Assembly: GCF_001420715.1 (NCBI RefSeq)
Contig: NZ_LJJC01000004.1
Location: 972,519-1,036,518, forward strand
DNA: 64,000 nucleotides
Source: Heyndrickxia shackletonii
Lineage (GTDB): Bacteria > Bacillota > Bacilli > Bacillales > Bacillaceae_C
Reading direction: 5' to 3'
Within the stretch, counting starts at the first letter, position 1, and every line of letters begins with the position of its first letter. The notes below the pieces were generated by a model. That model saw only the letters and a list, made by a program, of their open reading frames with translations. It was not told the origin of the DNA and made no database searches. A program made the position numbers and the translations under genes. Below, piece by piece: positions 1 through 7,873 of the stretch.

Positions 1-185
1 ATCAAGATCACGGGATCAATACTTGGGCGTCCAACTGCGGAATATGTTTCTTCCACTAAATCATAAATGAAAGAGAAATCAATCGCTGCCTCCATTTTTC
101 GGACTAAATGATTTTCGGGAACCAACTGGTCTAAAGCGATCATTTCTACTTGATCACGTTGAATGGAATTATGTTTTGAAAGCAT
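1..185 (-). CDS. IS1182-family transposase, N-terminal part (cut by window edge)
   Basis: The minus strand reads MLSKHNSIQRDQVEMIALDQ and continues through PENHLVRKMEAAIDF and GRPSIDPVIL, which matches the N-terminus of IS1182-family DDE transposases as I know them. Only about 61 residues lie inside the window, so the catalytic core is not visible and intactness cannot be judged. The start at 185 is preferred over the in-frame ATG at 191, because GGGGTG then sits about six bases upstream. Two hairpins lie just upstream. Confidence 0.8.
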   Translation of the reverse strand, partial: MLSKHNSIQRDQVEMIALDQLVPENHLVRKMEAAIDFSFIYDLVEETYSAVGRPSIDPVIL

Positions 186-231
186 CTTCATCACCCCAAG
201 TATTATTTCTATTTATATTTTAAAACAAAAA

Positions 232-308
232 AGACTGTAGGCAAGCTCGATCTTCATCGAGTTTGTCTACAGTCTGAACACACATGTTTTTATACATGTG
301 TGTTTTTT
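232..308 (+). terminator. Two tandem hairpins upstream of the IS1182 transposase, the second with a T run
   Basis: AGACTGTAGGCAAGCTCGAT (232-251) pairs with 256-275 at 18 of 20 positions, the two exceptions being wobble pairs. AACACACATG (277-286) pairs perfectly with 295-304 and is followed by a T run on the plus strand. The pair lies between the transposase start and the 52-bp repeat array. It could insulate the transposase or mark the end of the element; which of these holds is not decidable here. Confidence 0.55.
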
Positions 309-346
309 ACGTTAAAAAAAATTATGAGGGACAAAATGAGCTCGGT

Positions 347-716
347 AGCAAGAGGAGAAGTCCTTCATAAGAGCGATGAAGGCCAAAATGTGATGAGCAA
401 CAAGCGAAGATGTCTTTCATAAGAGCGATGAAGACCAAAATGTGATGAGCAACAAGAGGAGATGACCTTCATAAAAGTGATGAAGGTCAAAATGTGCTCG
501 GTAACAAGAACAGATGACCTTCATAAAAGCGATGAAGGCCAAAATGTGCTTGGTAACAAGAGCAGATGACCTTCATAAGAGCGATGAAGGTCAAAATGTG
601 CTCGGTAACAAGAACAGATGACCTTCATAAAAGCGATGAAGGCCAAAATGTGCTCGGTAACAAGAGGAGATGACCTTCATAAGAGCGATGAAGGCCAAAA
701 TGTGCTTGGTAACAAG
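347..716. repeat. 52-bp tandem hairpin repeats, left part of array
   Basis: Copies begin at 347, 399, 451, 503, 555, 607 and 659 with exact 52-bp spacing. An eighth begins at 711 and is interrupted by the IS256-family element. Each unit contains GACCTTCAT, a loop of about seven bases, then ATGAAGG(T/C)C, so it can fold into a hairpin. The period is not a multiple of three and no long frame runs through it, so it is non-coding. The array resumes at 2216. Confidence 0.9.
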
Positions 717-789
717 TCAAGTCCATTTAATTGTGTAAAAGTGTTAACAATATTTTCGAGTTAATTCAACTTGTGTAATGAACTATATT

Positions 790-906
790 ATTTCGAATTT
801 ACTTTGAGGGTGGGCATGATAGCCTGGAGGGTAAGCCAGGTGTTGTAAACTCCTGGCTTCCTGGCTTTTTATCATGCCTACTGGAGGCTCAAAGTCAATT
901 CGAAAT
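790..906. other. Long nested hairpin inside the IS, 3' of the transposase
   Basis: Outer arms 790-808 and 888-906 pair at 18 of 19 positions. Inside them GGCATGATA (813-821) pairs with TATCATGCC (870-878), and AAGCCAGG (833-840) with CCTGGCTT (852-859). The whole 117 bases can form one nested, slightly bulged stem. It begins about 27 bases after the transposase stop, so it may end the transposase transcript or act as a structured RNA or transposition signal. Confidence 0.7.
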
Positions 907-933
907 TAGGCTTTTACACTCTGTATGATAGAG

Positions 934-2115
934 TTAATTATCTTTTGATTTTTTTAAATATGGGTAATCCTTTGACGTCCATTCTTCATTAATATCCATC
1001 AATACTGAGCCAATAATCCTTATGGCAGACTGATCATTGGTAAAAATACGAATGACTCTTTCTCTTCTACGGACCTCTTGGTTTAATCGTTCTAGCATGT
1101 TGGTTGTACGTAAACTTATATGATACTCAACCGGGTGTGCAAGAAACTGGATTGCATCTTCAAAACCACTGTCTAAGATGTCTATGGTTTTGGAAAAGCC
1201 TTTGGTATCTTGATATTTTTCTACAAAACGATTTTTCAAATCTCTCACAACATCCATATCTGAGTTTTTAAATAAACATTTTAGCTCTTGCCTAGCTTCA
1301 GCTGTTCCTTTTTTAGGTAGCGAATCCAGGAGGTTTCTTATGAAATGGACCGTACAGCGTTGCCATGAAGTACCTAAAAATGTCTCTTTAATAGATGAAA
1401 CTAAGCCACTATGAGCATCTGAAATAACCATTTTAGGAGATTGAAGTCCTCTGGATTTTAAATACTCAAAGAAGAAAGACCAGCTTTCTGTGGACTCCGT
1501 ATGGTTAATTTTTAGGCCAATGATTTCTCTATGGCCACCTTCGGTCACTCCAACAGCAATGTGGACACTCTTTGAAACGACTTGTTTGTTTTCGCGAACC
1601 TTAATGTACATGGCATCAACGTAAATATATGGGTAATAACTTACGTTTAGTGGTCGGTTTCTCCATTCATTAATTGCAGGGTCCAATGTTTTAATTAGGT
1701 TAGAAACAAGTGATTTAGACACACTTTTCCCACATAATTCTTCTACAATTTTAGTCACTTTACGTGTGGAAACACCATTTACTACCATTTCAATCATGGA
1801 TAGAATTAATGCTTGATCGCAGCGTTTAAACTTTTCAAAGATAGTCGTAGAAAATTCACCGTCTCTAGTTCGAGGAACTTTTAACGTAAGTGAGCCCGCA
1901 CCAGTCATTAATTCACGCTCATAATAACCATTTCGATACCCTCTACGTTCTTCTGTTCTTTCATGGGAAAGAGCATTGATATATTCGTCTCTTTCTTTCT
2001 CCATCAAAGAATTTAAAATTAATGTCAAAGAGGCTTTTACGGGTGATTCAAGTGAGCTTTTTTCAATTTTTTCTTTGAGATCTTCTAAATTTATAGTAAT
2101 ATTTATTTGGGTCAT
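934..2115 (-). CDS. IS256-family (Mutator-type) transposase
   Basis: DDE transposase that should cut and move the surrounding element. The length of 393 residues is normal for the family. Visible family features are the region IYVDAMYIKVRE with the first Asp, VISDAHSGL with the second Asp, the WQRCTVHFIRN block, and the C-terminal stretch NMLERLNQEVRRRERVIRIF with the expected Glu. The frame is open further upstream (to 2169), but GGAGG lies eight bases before the ATG at 2115, and MTQINITINL is the natural N-terminus. No frameshift or stop is seen, so the element may still be active. It sits between matching inverted repeats and splits a repeat array. Confidence 0.9.
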   Translation of the reverse strand: MTQINITINLEDLKEKIEKSSLESPVKASLTLILNSLMEKERDEYINALSHERTEERRGYRNGYYERELMTGAGSLTLKVPRTRDGEFSTTIFEKFKRCDQALILSMIEMVVNGVSTRKVTKIVEELCGKSVSKSLVSNLIKTLDPAINEWRNRPLNVSYYPYIYVDAMYIKVRENKQVVSKSVHIAVGVTEGGHREIIGLKINHTESTESWSFFFEYLKSRGLQSPKMVISDAHSGLVSSIKETFLGTSWQRCTVHFIRNLLDSLPKKGTAEARQELKCLFKNSDMDVVRDLKNRFVEKYQDTKGFSKTIDILDSGFEDAIQFLAHPVEYHISLRTTNMLERLNQEVRRRERVIRIFTNDQSAIRIIGSVLMDINEEWTSKDYPYLKKSKDN

Positions 2116-2215
2116 CATCATGTCCTCCGTAAATGGTTTCTTGGTCGAAAACATTGTAACACGGGTCATGATGATGACCTATTCTTTTTACACAATTATA
2201 TGGACTTAATCTGGT

Positions 2216-2365
2216 AACAAGAGGAGATGACCTTCATAAGAGCGATGAAGGCCAAAATATGATGAGCAACAAGAGGAGATGACCTTCATAAAAGCGATGA
2301 AGCCCAAATGTGATGGCCAACAAGAGTAGATGTCTTTCAAAAAGGTAAAGAAAGACAAAAGGAAA
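2216..2365. repeat. 52-bp tandem hairpin repeats, right part of array
   Basis: Units start at 2216, 2268 and about 2319, continuing the array that the IS interrupts. The last unit is divergent, but its hairpin is kept by paired changes: GTCTTTC on the left arm and GAAAGAC on the right. From about 2366 to 2778 no gene is seen. That stretch holds a 13-base match to the IS end (2382-2394), a possible cre box (2550-2563) and the GH101 ribosome site. Confidence 0.8.
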
Positions 2366-2549
2366 ACAACATCAAATCCCGAAGTCCATATAATATGTTC
2401 TGATGGAAAAGCGTAAGTTCTCTATCTTTTTAAATGTCCCCTCAATTCATTCCAACGCCTCAATTTACTAAGGACAAAAGCCCTGACTCTTTCTCCCTAT
2501 TTTTTTGTGAAAAGCAATATTCATAAAAAACAGAACAATATTATGATTG

Positions 2550-2563
2550 TGGAAGCGCCTCCA
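2550..2563 (+). promoter_or_regulatory. Possible cre box upstream of GH101
   Basis: TGGAAGCGCCTCCA matches the CcpA cre consensus at about 12 of 14 positions and is nearly palindromic. It lies about 215 bases before the likely GH101 start. No clear sigma-A promoter was found next to it, so the call rests on the motif and on similar boxes at other glycan genes in this window. Confidence 0.4.
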
Positions 2564-2778
2564 TAAAAGTAGCCTAAAGATAAGTAAAAGAGGTGCCTGC
2601 TGTTGGGGGCGGCAATGTTCTAACAATGAATGTGGATTACGTAAGGAAAAAGATTTCTCTTTTACCTTACTGCTTTTAGTTGCACCAGAATCTAAAAAGG
2701 GGGGGAAGGAAAGACGTCCATAACCCAATAGAAAGTATCCTTTTTTATTTAACAGCTATATTTAGGAGGGGATCATTT

Positions 2779-5700
2779 TTGGGCAGTCGATATTTCAAAA
2801 AGTCTTTTAGTATTACGCTTGCTGTAGTAGTAATTTTGGCAACTTTTATGATGAATTTTACTCCAGCTCTACGTGCATCGGCGGAAGAAAAAGCAGCAAA
2901 TGTAACCAATGCTTTTAAGGGAAATGAAGTGGAACAAAATTCCGCAATCAAGGATCCAGTTAATATTATGGACAATAACCTTCAAGAAGGCGACTTTAAC
3001 ATTCTATCAGGGGATGGAAAACTTACGTATAACCCAGATGGTTCCGTTACTTTTGGGGTTACTTCCACTCAAAAGAATCGAATTGTGTATAATAAAATGG
3101 ATAAAATCAAGAATGGAATTTTTGAGGCTGACATCACTCCTGATAGGGACGCCATGAATCGCTTTGGTATCCTTTACCGGGTTCAAGACGCTTCCGCCTA
3201 CACTTATGTGGGAACAGGAGATGCGAATAATCAATACTTTGGAGAAATCTTTGGCCCTGCCAATACATGGACATCGATGACAACAGATGTTCCATTAAAA
3301 GCAAATCAAACGTATCATATGAAATTGAAATTTATTGATAATGTAGCAACCTTATATATTGATGATAAAAAGGTAAATTCATGGGATTTGACCGGGGGAG
3401 TAGATCAGCCCGGCCTACTAGGATTTGAAAAAAGTAGAGGTGCAGCAAATATTACTATTTCCAACATTAAGATAAAAGAAATTGTTCCACAAACACCTCC
3501 AAATACTGCACCTATAGAAGATACATTAAGTTCAAAGTATATGGATGTCATCATTGATCAAGTTTTTCCTCGAGTGGTGGAATACAAGGTTGGTAACAAG
3601 ATGATGAATGGACAAGAAACACCTGTCTATGGGTTAAAAGTAAATGGAAATCTGTATTATCCAGAGGTAGCCTATAAAAAAATTAGCAGCAGTGAAGCTT
3701 TATATACGTTAAAAGTAGTAGACGAAGAAGAAAATTTCGATGCTATTTTTAAAGTTTCATTGAAGGTAGATAACAATAAAGTAATCTATCAATTCGATGA
3801 CATTAAAAATAATGGTAGTGCAAAAATCGAAACAGTAGAGTTTCCAGATATGAACTTCATCTCGGTCAACTCCAATCAAAAAGATGCTAACGCGAAATTA
3901 ACGAATCTAAGCAGTGATGTCACGAAATCCGGCGATGTTGATGTGGTAGTTGACTCTTCGATGAGTGGCATTGGTACTTCCAATACGTATTACACGGCAT
4001 TTTTATCTACGAATGAATTAAGTGCAGGGGTATGGTCCAGTTCGGAAGTGAACGGATATCGTAACTTAGTTGCAAAGCGCTATGAAACGGAAAACGGTGC
4101 TAAAGCAATGGGAATCGGGTCTAGCCTGCTTTATTATCAAAGAGGCTTTATGCCTGAACCGCAAGCTAGTAAGCCAACCATTAAAATTGCGATTGCAGAT
4201 GATTTGAATCATGATAACGAGATTAACTGGCAGGACGGTGCTATTGCTTATCGTGATATTATGCAGACCATTAAAGGATACGAAGATGTTAATAACAATG
4301 TCGGAATGCGCATCGCCATGAATTTTGGCTCGCAAGCTCAACAGCCATTTTTAAAAACATTAGATAATGTGAAAAAAGTTGCACTCGCTACAGATGGTCT
4401 TGGGCAATCCGTTTTATTAAAGGGATATGCCAATGAAGGACATGACAGCGGTCACCCTGATTATGGAGATGTCGGAGAACGAATGGGCGGCGCTAAAGAC
4501 TTAAATACACTTATTAATGAAGGACATAAATATGATGCTCAGTTTGGCGTCCATATTAATGCACAAGAAACGTATCCAGAAGCAAAAGCCTTCAGCAATG
4601 ACTTTATTGATGGGCCAAATTCATTGGGATGGGGCTGGTTAGATCAATCCTATACCATCAATAAATTAAAAGATTTATATTCCGGAACTCGTGCGAAAAG
4701 GTTAGATGACCTTAAAGCTGCCGTTCCTGGACTTGATTATGTCTATTTAGATGTGTGGTATCAAGATCAATGGGAATCGGATAGAATAGCAGAACAGTTC
4801 ATGGACCGAGGATGGAGGGTTTCTACTGAATTTGGTACAGCTGTTCCAAATTACTCCACTTGGCAGCACTGGGCTGTTGATAAAAACTATGGAGGACCGA
4901 CAAGTAAAGGAATCAACTCGGATGTGCTTCGTTTTATAAGCAATCACCAAAAAGACTCCTGGGTGTTGAATGCGCCTGACTTTGGCGGCACAGCAGATCA
5001 TCCATTACTTGGGGGATATGAATTAGCCGGTTTTGAAGGATGGCAATCAGATAAGAACTTTGATAACTTTATCAAAACAACATTTGATACCAATTTACCA
5101 ACTAAATTTTTACAAAAGTATTATGTCACAAACTGGATTACGGAAAAAGGCGACAAATCAAAAACAAATCTGGAAAAGGAAATTAAGTTGGCGGACCCAA
5201 GCAATGGTGATGTAGTAGACGTTAAAAGAAAAGACAACTCAAGAGAACGTGTTATAACACTTAACGGAAACGTCATATTGGATGGGCATGCTTATCTGAT
5301 TCCTTGGGTGAAACAGGACTTTAAAACGCCAACACCGGATTCCCAAAAGTTATATCACTGGAATTTGAATGGCGGCACCACTACTTGGACACTTCCGGAT
5401 GAATACAAGAATGTGCACAGTGTCTTTGTTTACAAATTGACGGATCAAGGAAGAACCGAAAAGAAATCGGTAAAAGTCGTAAATAATCAAATTACTTTAA
5501 CTGCGGATCCTGCAACTCCTTATGTCGTTGTACCGAAGAATGGGAAAGATAAAGGTGTCCAAATCGATGATTGGAGTAAGAATTCACATGTTTACGATAC
5601 CGGATTTAATTCAGGTACGATTAAGGATAAATATACAAAGGTTTCTGGAGATAAGGAAGCTGTAAGTGTAAAGAGAACCGATCAAACAGGAAGTGCTCGT

Positions 5701-6639
5701 AATGTGAGCAGCGGAGATTACTATTTAAGCTTTGACAGTCCAACACAATATACTTCCGTTACGAGAACTCTAACCGACTTAGAGCCGGGAAAAGAGTATG
5801 TGGCGGAAGTTTATGTGGAAAACAATAGTGATGCAAAGGCTGAAATCAAAGTATCAAACGGAAAAAATGAGGTAAGCAATTACACGCTACGCAGTCTGCA
5901 AAAGAACTATGTGAAAGCAGATTCGCATGCTTCCAATGATGGATACAACAGTAAAATGCAAATCATGCAAGTCAGCTTTACTGCAACGAATAAAACAGCT
6001 CAATTAACGCTTGCCCGTGAAGCTGGTGAGGGAAACACGAAATTCGATGATATTCGTATCGTTCAAAAGACTTTAAAAAATATCGTCTCACCACAAGTTT
6101 TTCAACAAGATTTCGAATCAGTGGTGCAGGGAATTTACCCATTTGTGATTGGCAACACGGAAGGCGTAGAAGATAACAGGATCCACCTTTCTGAATTGCA
6201 TGCACCATATACGCAAAAAGGCTGGGCAGGGAAGAAGCTGGTTGATGATGTATTGGGAGGCAATTGGTCGGTCAAAGTGAATACTGGAAATAAAGGCTTG
6301 CTTTATCGCACCATTCCGCAAAACTACCATTTTGAACCTGGAGTTGCGTATAAGGTTTCATTTGACTATCAAACTACGGCTGGCGCTTACCGCTTTATCT
6401 CTGGAGACCAGGAAATCGATGTGAAAGATATTGCGAGTGCTAAAGGAATCAATGTGAATGAAAAACTTGGAGCTGCGACCGATACGAAAAGGGTTGAGTT
6501 TACAGTCACCGGCTCAGAAAACGGTCAAACCTATATTGGTATTTTCAGTAATGGCACAAGTTTAAATGGTGATACTGGTGCAGGTACCTTTATATTGGAT
6601 AATCTGCGTATTGAAAAGGTGACACCTGGATCTAAGTAA
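2779..6639 (+). CDS. Secreted endo-alpha-N-acetylgalactosaminidase, GH101
   Basis: GH101 enzymes cut the core-1 disaccharide Gal-beta-1,3-GalNAc from Ser/Thr of mucin-type glycoproteins. From the TTG start (AGGAGGGG seven bases upstream) the product is 1286 residues. The order is a signal peptide with likely cleavage near residue 35 (LRASA-EE), a laminin-G-like domain at about 70-235, a mutarotase-like domain beginning near 257, the catalytic barrel, and C-terminal galactose-binding-like modules (with FDDIRI and FDNLRI). In the barrel, YLDVW gives the likely nucleophile Asp658 and STEFG the likely acid/base Glu684. No LPXTG anchor is seen, so it is probably released or held by its binding modules. 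An in-frame ATG at 2680 would add 33 residues before the signal peptide and lacks a good ribosome site. It is convergent with the AraC regulator across a shared terminator. Confidence 0.88.
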   Translation: MGSRYFKKSFSITLAVVVILATFMMNFTPALRASAEEKAANVTNAFKGNEVEQNSAIKDPVNIMDNNLQEGDFNILSGDGKLTYNPDGSVTFGVTSTQKNRIVYNKMDKIKNGIFEADITPDRDAMNRFGILYRVQDASAYTYVGTGDANNQYFGEIFGPANTWTSMTTDVPLKANQTYHMKLKFIDNVATLYIDDKKVNSWDLTGGVDQPGLLGFEKSRGAANITISNIKIKEIVPQTPPNTAPIEDTLSSKYMDVIIDQVFPRVVEYKVGNKMMNGQETPVYGLKVNGNLYYPEVAYKKISSSEALYTLKVVDEEENFDAIFKVSLKVDNNKVIYQFDDIKNNGSAKIETVEFPDMNFISVNSNQKDANAKLTNLSSDVTKSGDVDVVVDSSMSGIGTSNTYYTAFLSTNELSAGVWSSSEVNGYRNLVAKRYETENGAKAMGIGSSLLYYQRGFMPEPQASKPTIKIAIADDLNHDNEINWQDGAIAYRDIMQTIKGYEDVNNNVGMRIAMNFGSQAQQPFLKTLDNVKKVALATDGLGQSVLLKGYANEGHDSGHPDYGDVGERMGGAKDLNTLINEGHKYDAQFGVHINAQETYPEAKAFSNDFIDGPNSLGWGWLDQSYTINKLKDLYSGTRAKRLDDLKAAVPGLDYVYLDVWYQDQWESDRIAEQFMDRGWRVSTEFGTAVPNYSTWQHWAVDKNYGGPTSKGINSDVLRFISNHQKDSWVLNAPDFGGTADHPLLGGYELAGFEGWQSDKNFDNFIKTTFDTNLPTKFLQKYYVTNWITEKGDKSKTNLEKEIKLADPSNGDVVDVKRKDNSRERVITLNGNVILDGHAYLIPWVKQDFKTPTPDSQKLYHWNLNGGTTTWTLPDEYKNVHSVFVYKLTDQGRTEKKSVKVVNNQITLTADPATPYVVVPKNGKDKGVQIDDWSKNSHVYDTGFNSGTIKDKYTKVSGDKEAVSVKRTDQTGSARNVSSGDYYLSFDSPTQYTSVTRTLTDLEPGKEYVAEVYVENNSDAKAEIKVSNGKNEVSNYTLRSLQKNYVKADSHASNDGYNSKMQIMQVSFTATNKTAQLTLAREAGEGNTKFDDIRIVQKTLKNIVSPQVFQQDFESVVQGIYPFVIGNTEGVEDNRIHLSELHAPYTQKGWAGKKLVDDVLGGNWSVKVNTGNKGLLYRTIPQNYHFEPGVAYKVSFDYQTTAGAYRFISGDQEIDVKDIASAKGINVNEKLGAATDTKRVEFTVTGSENGQTYIGIFSNGTSLNGDTGAGTFILDNLRIEKVTPGSK

Positions 6640-6665
6640 ATGAAGGAAGATTTTTTCGAAGTAAA

Positions 6666-6699
6666 AAAGGGAGAAGTGCTCGAATCCGCTTCTCCCTTT
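6666..6699. terminator. Bidirectional terminator between GH101 and the AraC gene
   Basis: AAAGGGAGAAG (6666-6676) pairs with CTTCTCCCTTT (6689-6699) around a 12-base loop. On the plus strand TCTATTTTC follows, and on the minus strand an A/T-rich run does. It lies between two convergent genes. Confidence 0.75.
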
Positions 6700-7563
6700 C
6701 TATTTTCTTTTAGCCCTTTTCGTTTTATTATTCTTGGCACTTTTAAGATTTCTATATTGGGAGGGAGATAAATTAGTTACCCGTTTAAAGGACTGGGCAA
6801 AAAAAGATTGTGATGAAAAACCGGTTATCGCGGCAATATTTGAAATCGGATAATTTGTTGTTTCTAGTAATATCTTACTTTCTCGAATCCGCGTTTGGAT
6901 TAAATATTCAATCGGAGAAACTCCAACAAGCTTCTTAAAGGAATGAGCCAAATAGTATTTATTAATATGTCCTGCTTCCGCTAATGTATCTAAATTAATA
7001 TTTTCTCGAAAATTTAACTTAATATAATTTTTAATAAATGCAATATCTTTATTGATTTTTTGAGCAGAGGTTTTTTCTAAGGTGAACTCCCTTTTCCTCA
7101 TCATTTTAAGAAGCAGTATTTCTAAAATATTATGAATGATGATTTCATAGTCTTCCTTCTGATTTTGTACTTCCTCTAATAATTGCCGGAGATAAAAAAG
7201 GTAAACATGTTGCTCCTGCTTGAAATTATAAAAGGTAATCTGAGAACCTGAATTATTTGGATCCAAGAAAGCGATCCCTTGAATGCCTAGTGCAATATAC
7301 TCAAGCGGGTCTTTGGGAGATGATTTTTCCGTATGTTCAATATTAGGGTTGATCACAATTAAATCATGCTCCGTTACTGGTACCTCTTTGTTGGAAAAAA
7401 CAAAAGTCCCTTTCCCCTTCGTTATGTATAAGATCTCGGTGAAAGGATGGGTATGATTGGTGCTATGCCAGTCCTTATCATATTTTGCCTTTGTTACATA
7501 AAGGATTTTTACCGGAAGATGATCTCGATGGGATTGTGGGATTTCAACGATTACATTGGACAA
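6700..7563 (-). CDS. AraC-family transcriptional regulator with N-terminal cupin
   Basis: The product has 287 residues. The N-terminal half carries a cupin-like sensing region (HTHPFTEILYITKGKGTF near residues 37-54). The C-terminal hundred residues hold two AraC helix-turn-helix motifs (NLDTLAEAGHINKYYLAHSF and PISNIAAITGFSSQSFFAQS) and end in a basic tail. The start is TTG, with AAGGAGGGG about six bases upstream. The gene is divergent from the sugar ABC operon at 7874 and convergent with GH101. By position it is the likely activator of one or both, with the imported disaccharide or a product as ligand; that role is inferred from context only. Confidence 0.85.
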   Translation of the reverse strand: MSNVIVEIPQSHRDHLPVKILYVTKAKYDKDWHSTNHTHPFTEILYITKGKGTFVFSNKEVPVTEHDLIVINPNIEHTEKSSPKDPLEYIALGIQGIAFLDPNNSGSQITFYNFKQEQHVYLFYLRQLLEEVQNQKEDYEIIIHNILEILLLKMMRKREFTLEKTSAQKINKDIAFIKNYIKLNFRENINLDTLAEAGHINKYYLAHSFKKLVGVSPIEYLIQTRIRESKILLETTNYPISNIAAITGFSSQSFFAQSFKRVTNLSPSQYRNLKSAKNNKTKRAKRK

Positions 7564-7661
7564 ATAATCCCCTCCTTCAAAACTATTAGTAATAGTATAG
7601 TATTTTTACTGAATTTTCACAACGGAAAGCAAGATACCTAAAAAACACGACAAGATGTATG

Positions 7662-7690
7662 TTGTGAAAGCGTTTTTTCGTCCGTATACT
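7662..7690 (+). promoter_or_regulatory. Sigma-A promoter with overlapping cre box for the sugar ABC operon
   Basis: TTGTGA (7662-7667), a 17-base spacer and TATACT (7685-7690) form a reasonable sigma-A promoter. TGAAAGCGTTTTTT (7665-7678) overlaps the -35 region and matches the cre consensus at 12 of 14 positions. This predicts CcpA repression. The leader to the first gene is about 175 bases. The rest of the 7564-7873 gap shows nothing else. Confidence 0.6.
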
Positions 7691-7873
7691 TCTAACAAAG
7701 GCTCTTTTCTTAAACCGTAAAACTGTCGGTAGCAACTCTATTTGGGATGAAAGAAACTTTATAAGAAAAGATGCCCAAAACCAAGTCCGCTTATGTTTTA
7801 TAACAAAAGACAAAAAGTAACAATTTGTAAGAAAACAGCCTAGCTATATAAGGGAAAAGAGGGGGATGAAAAG

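Larger units (their letters stand above)
717..2213 (-). mobile_element. Complete IS256-family insertion sequence
   Basis: Imperfect terminal inverted repeats are visible: AAGTCCATTTAATTGTGTAA at the left end and, reading inward on the minus strand, AAGTCCATATAATTGTGTAA at the right end. One transposase gene lies between them. GGTAACAAG occurs at both junctions (to 716 and 2213-2221), and removing the element restores an unbroken 52-bp repeat. That fits an 8-9 bp target duplication as usual for IS256. The exact ends are uncertain by 2-4 bp. Confidence 0.85.

Noticed and set aside
347-716. CRISPR array
   Set aside because: The units follow one another without unique spacers, and no cas gene is near. 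It is a plain tandem repeat.
1976-2209. 77-codon plus-strand frame antisense to the transposase start
   Set aside because: It lies opposite the transposase coding region, has no ribosome site and looks like a shadow of the real gene.
1-2365. Composite transposon or prophage boundary
   Set aside because: The two IS elements belong to different families, no integrase or attachment repeat is seen, and nothing phage-like is in the window.
2680-2778. ATG start for GH101 at 2680
   Set aside because: It would put 33 polar residues ahead of a clear signal peptide. The TTG at 2779 has an excellent ribosome site.
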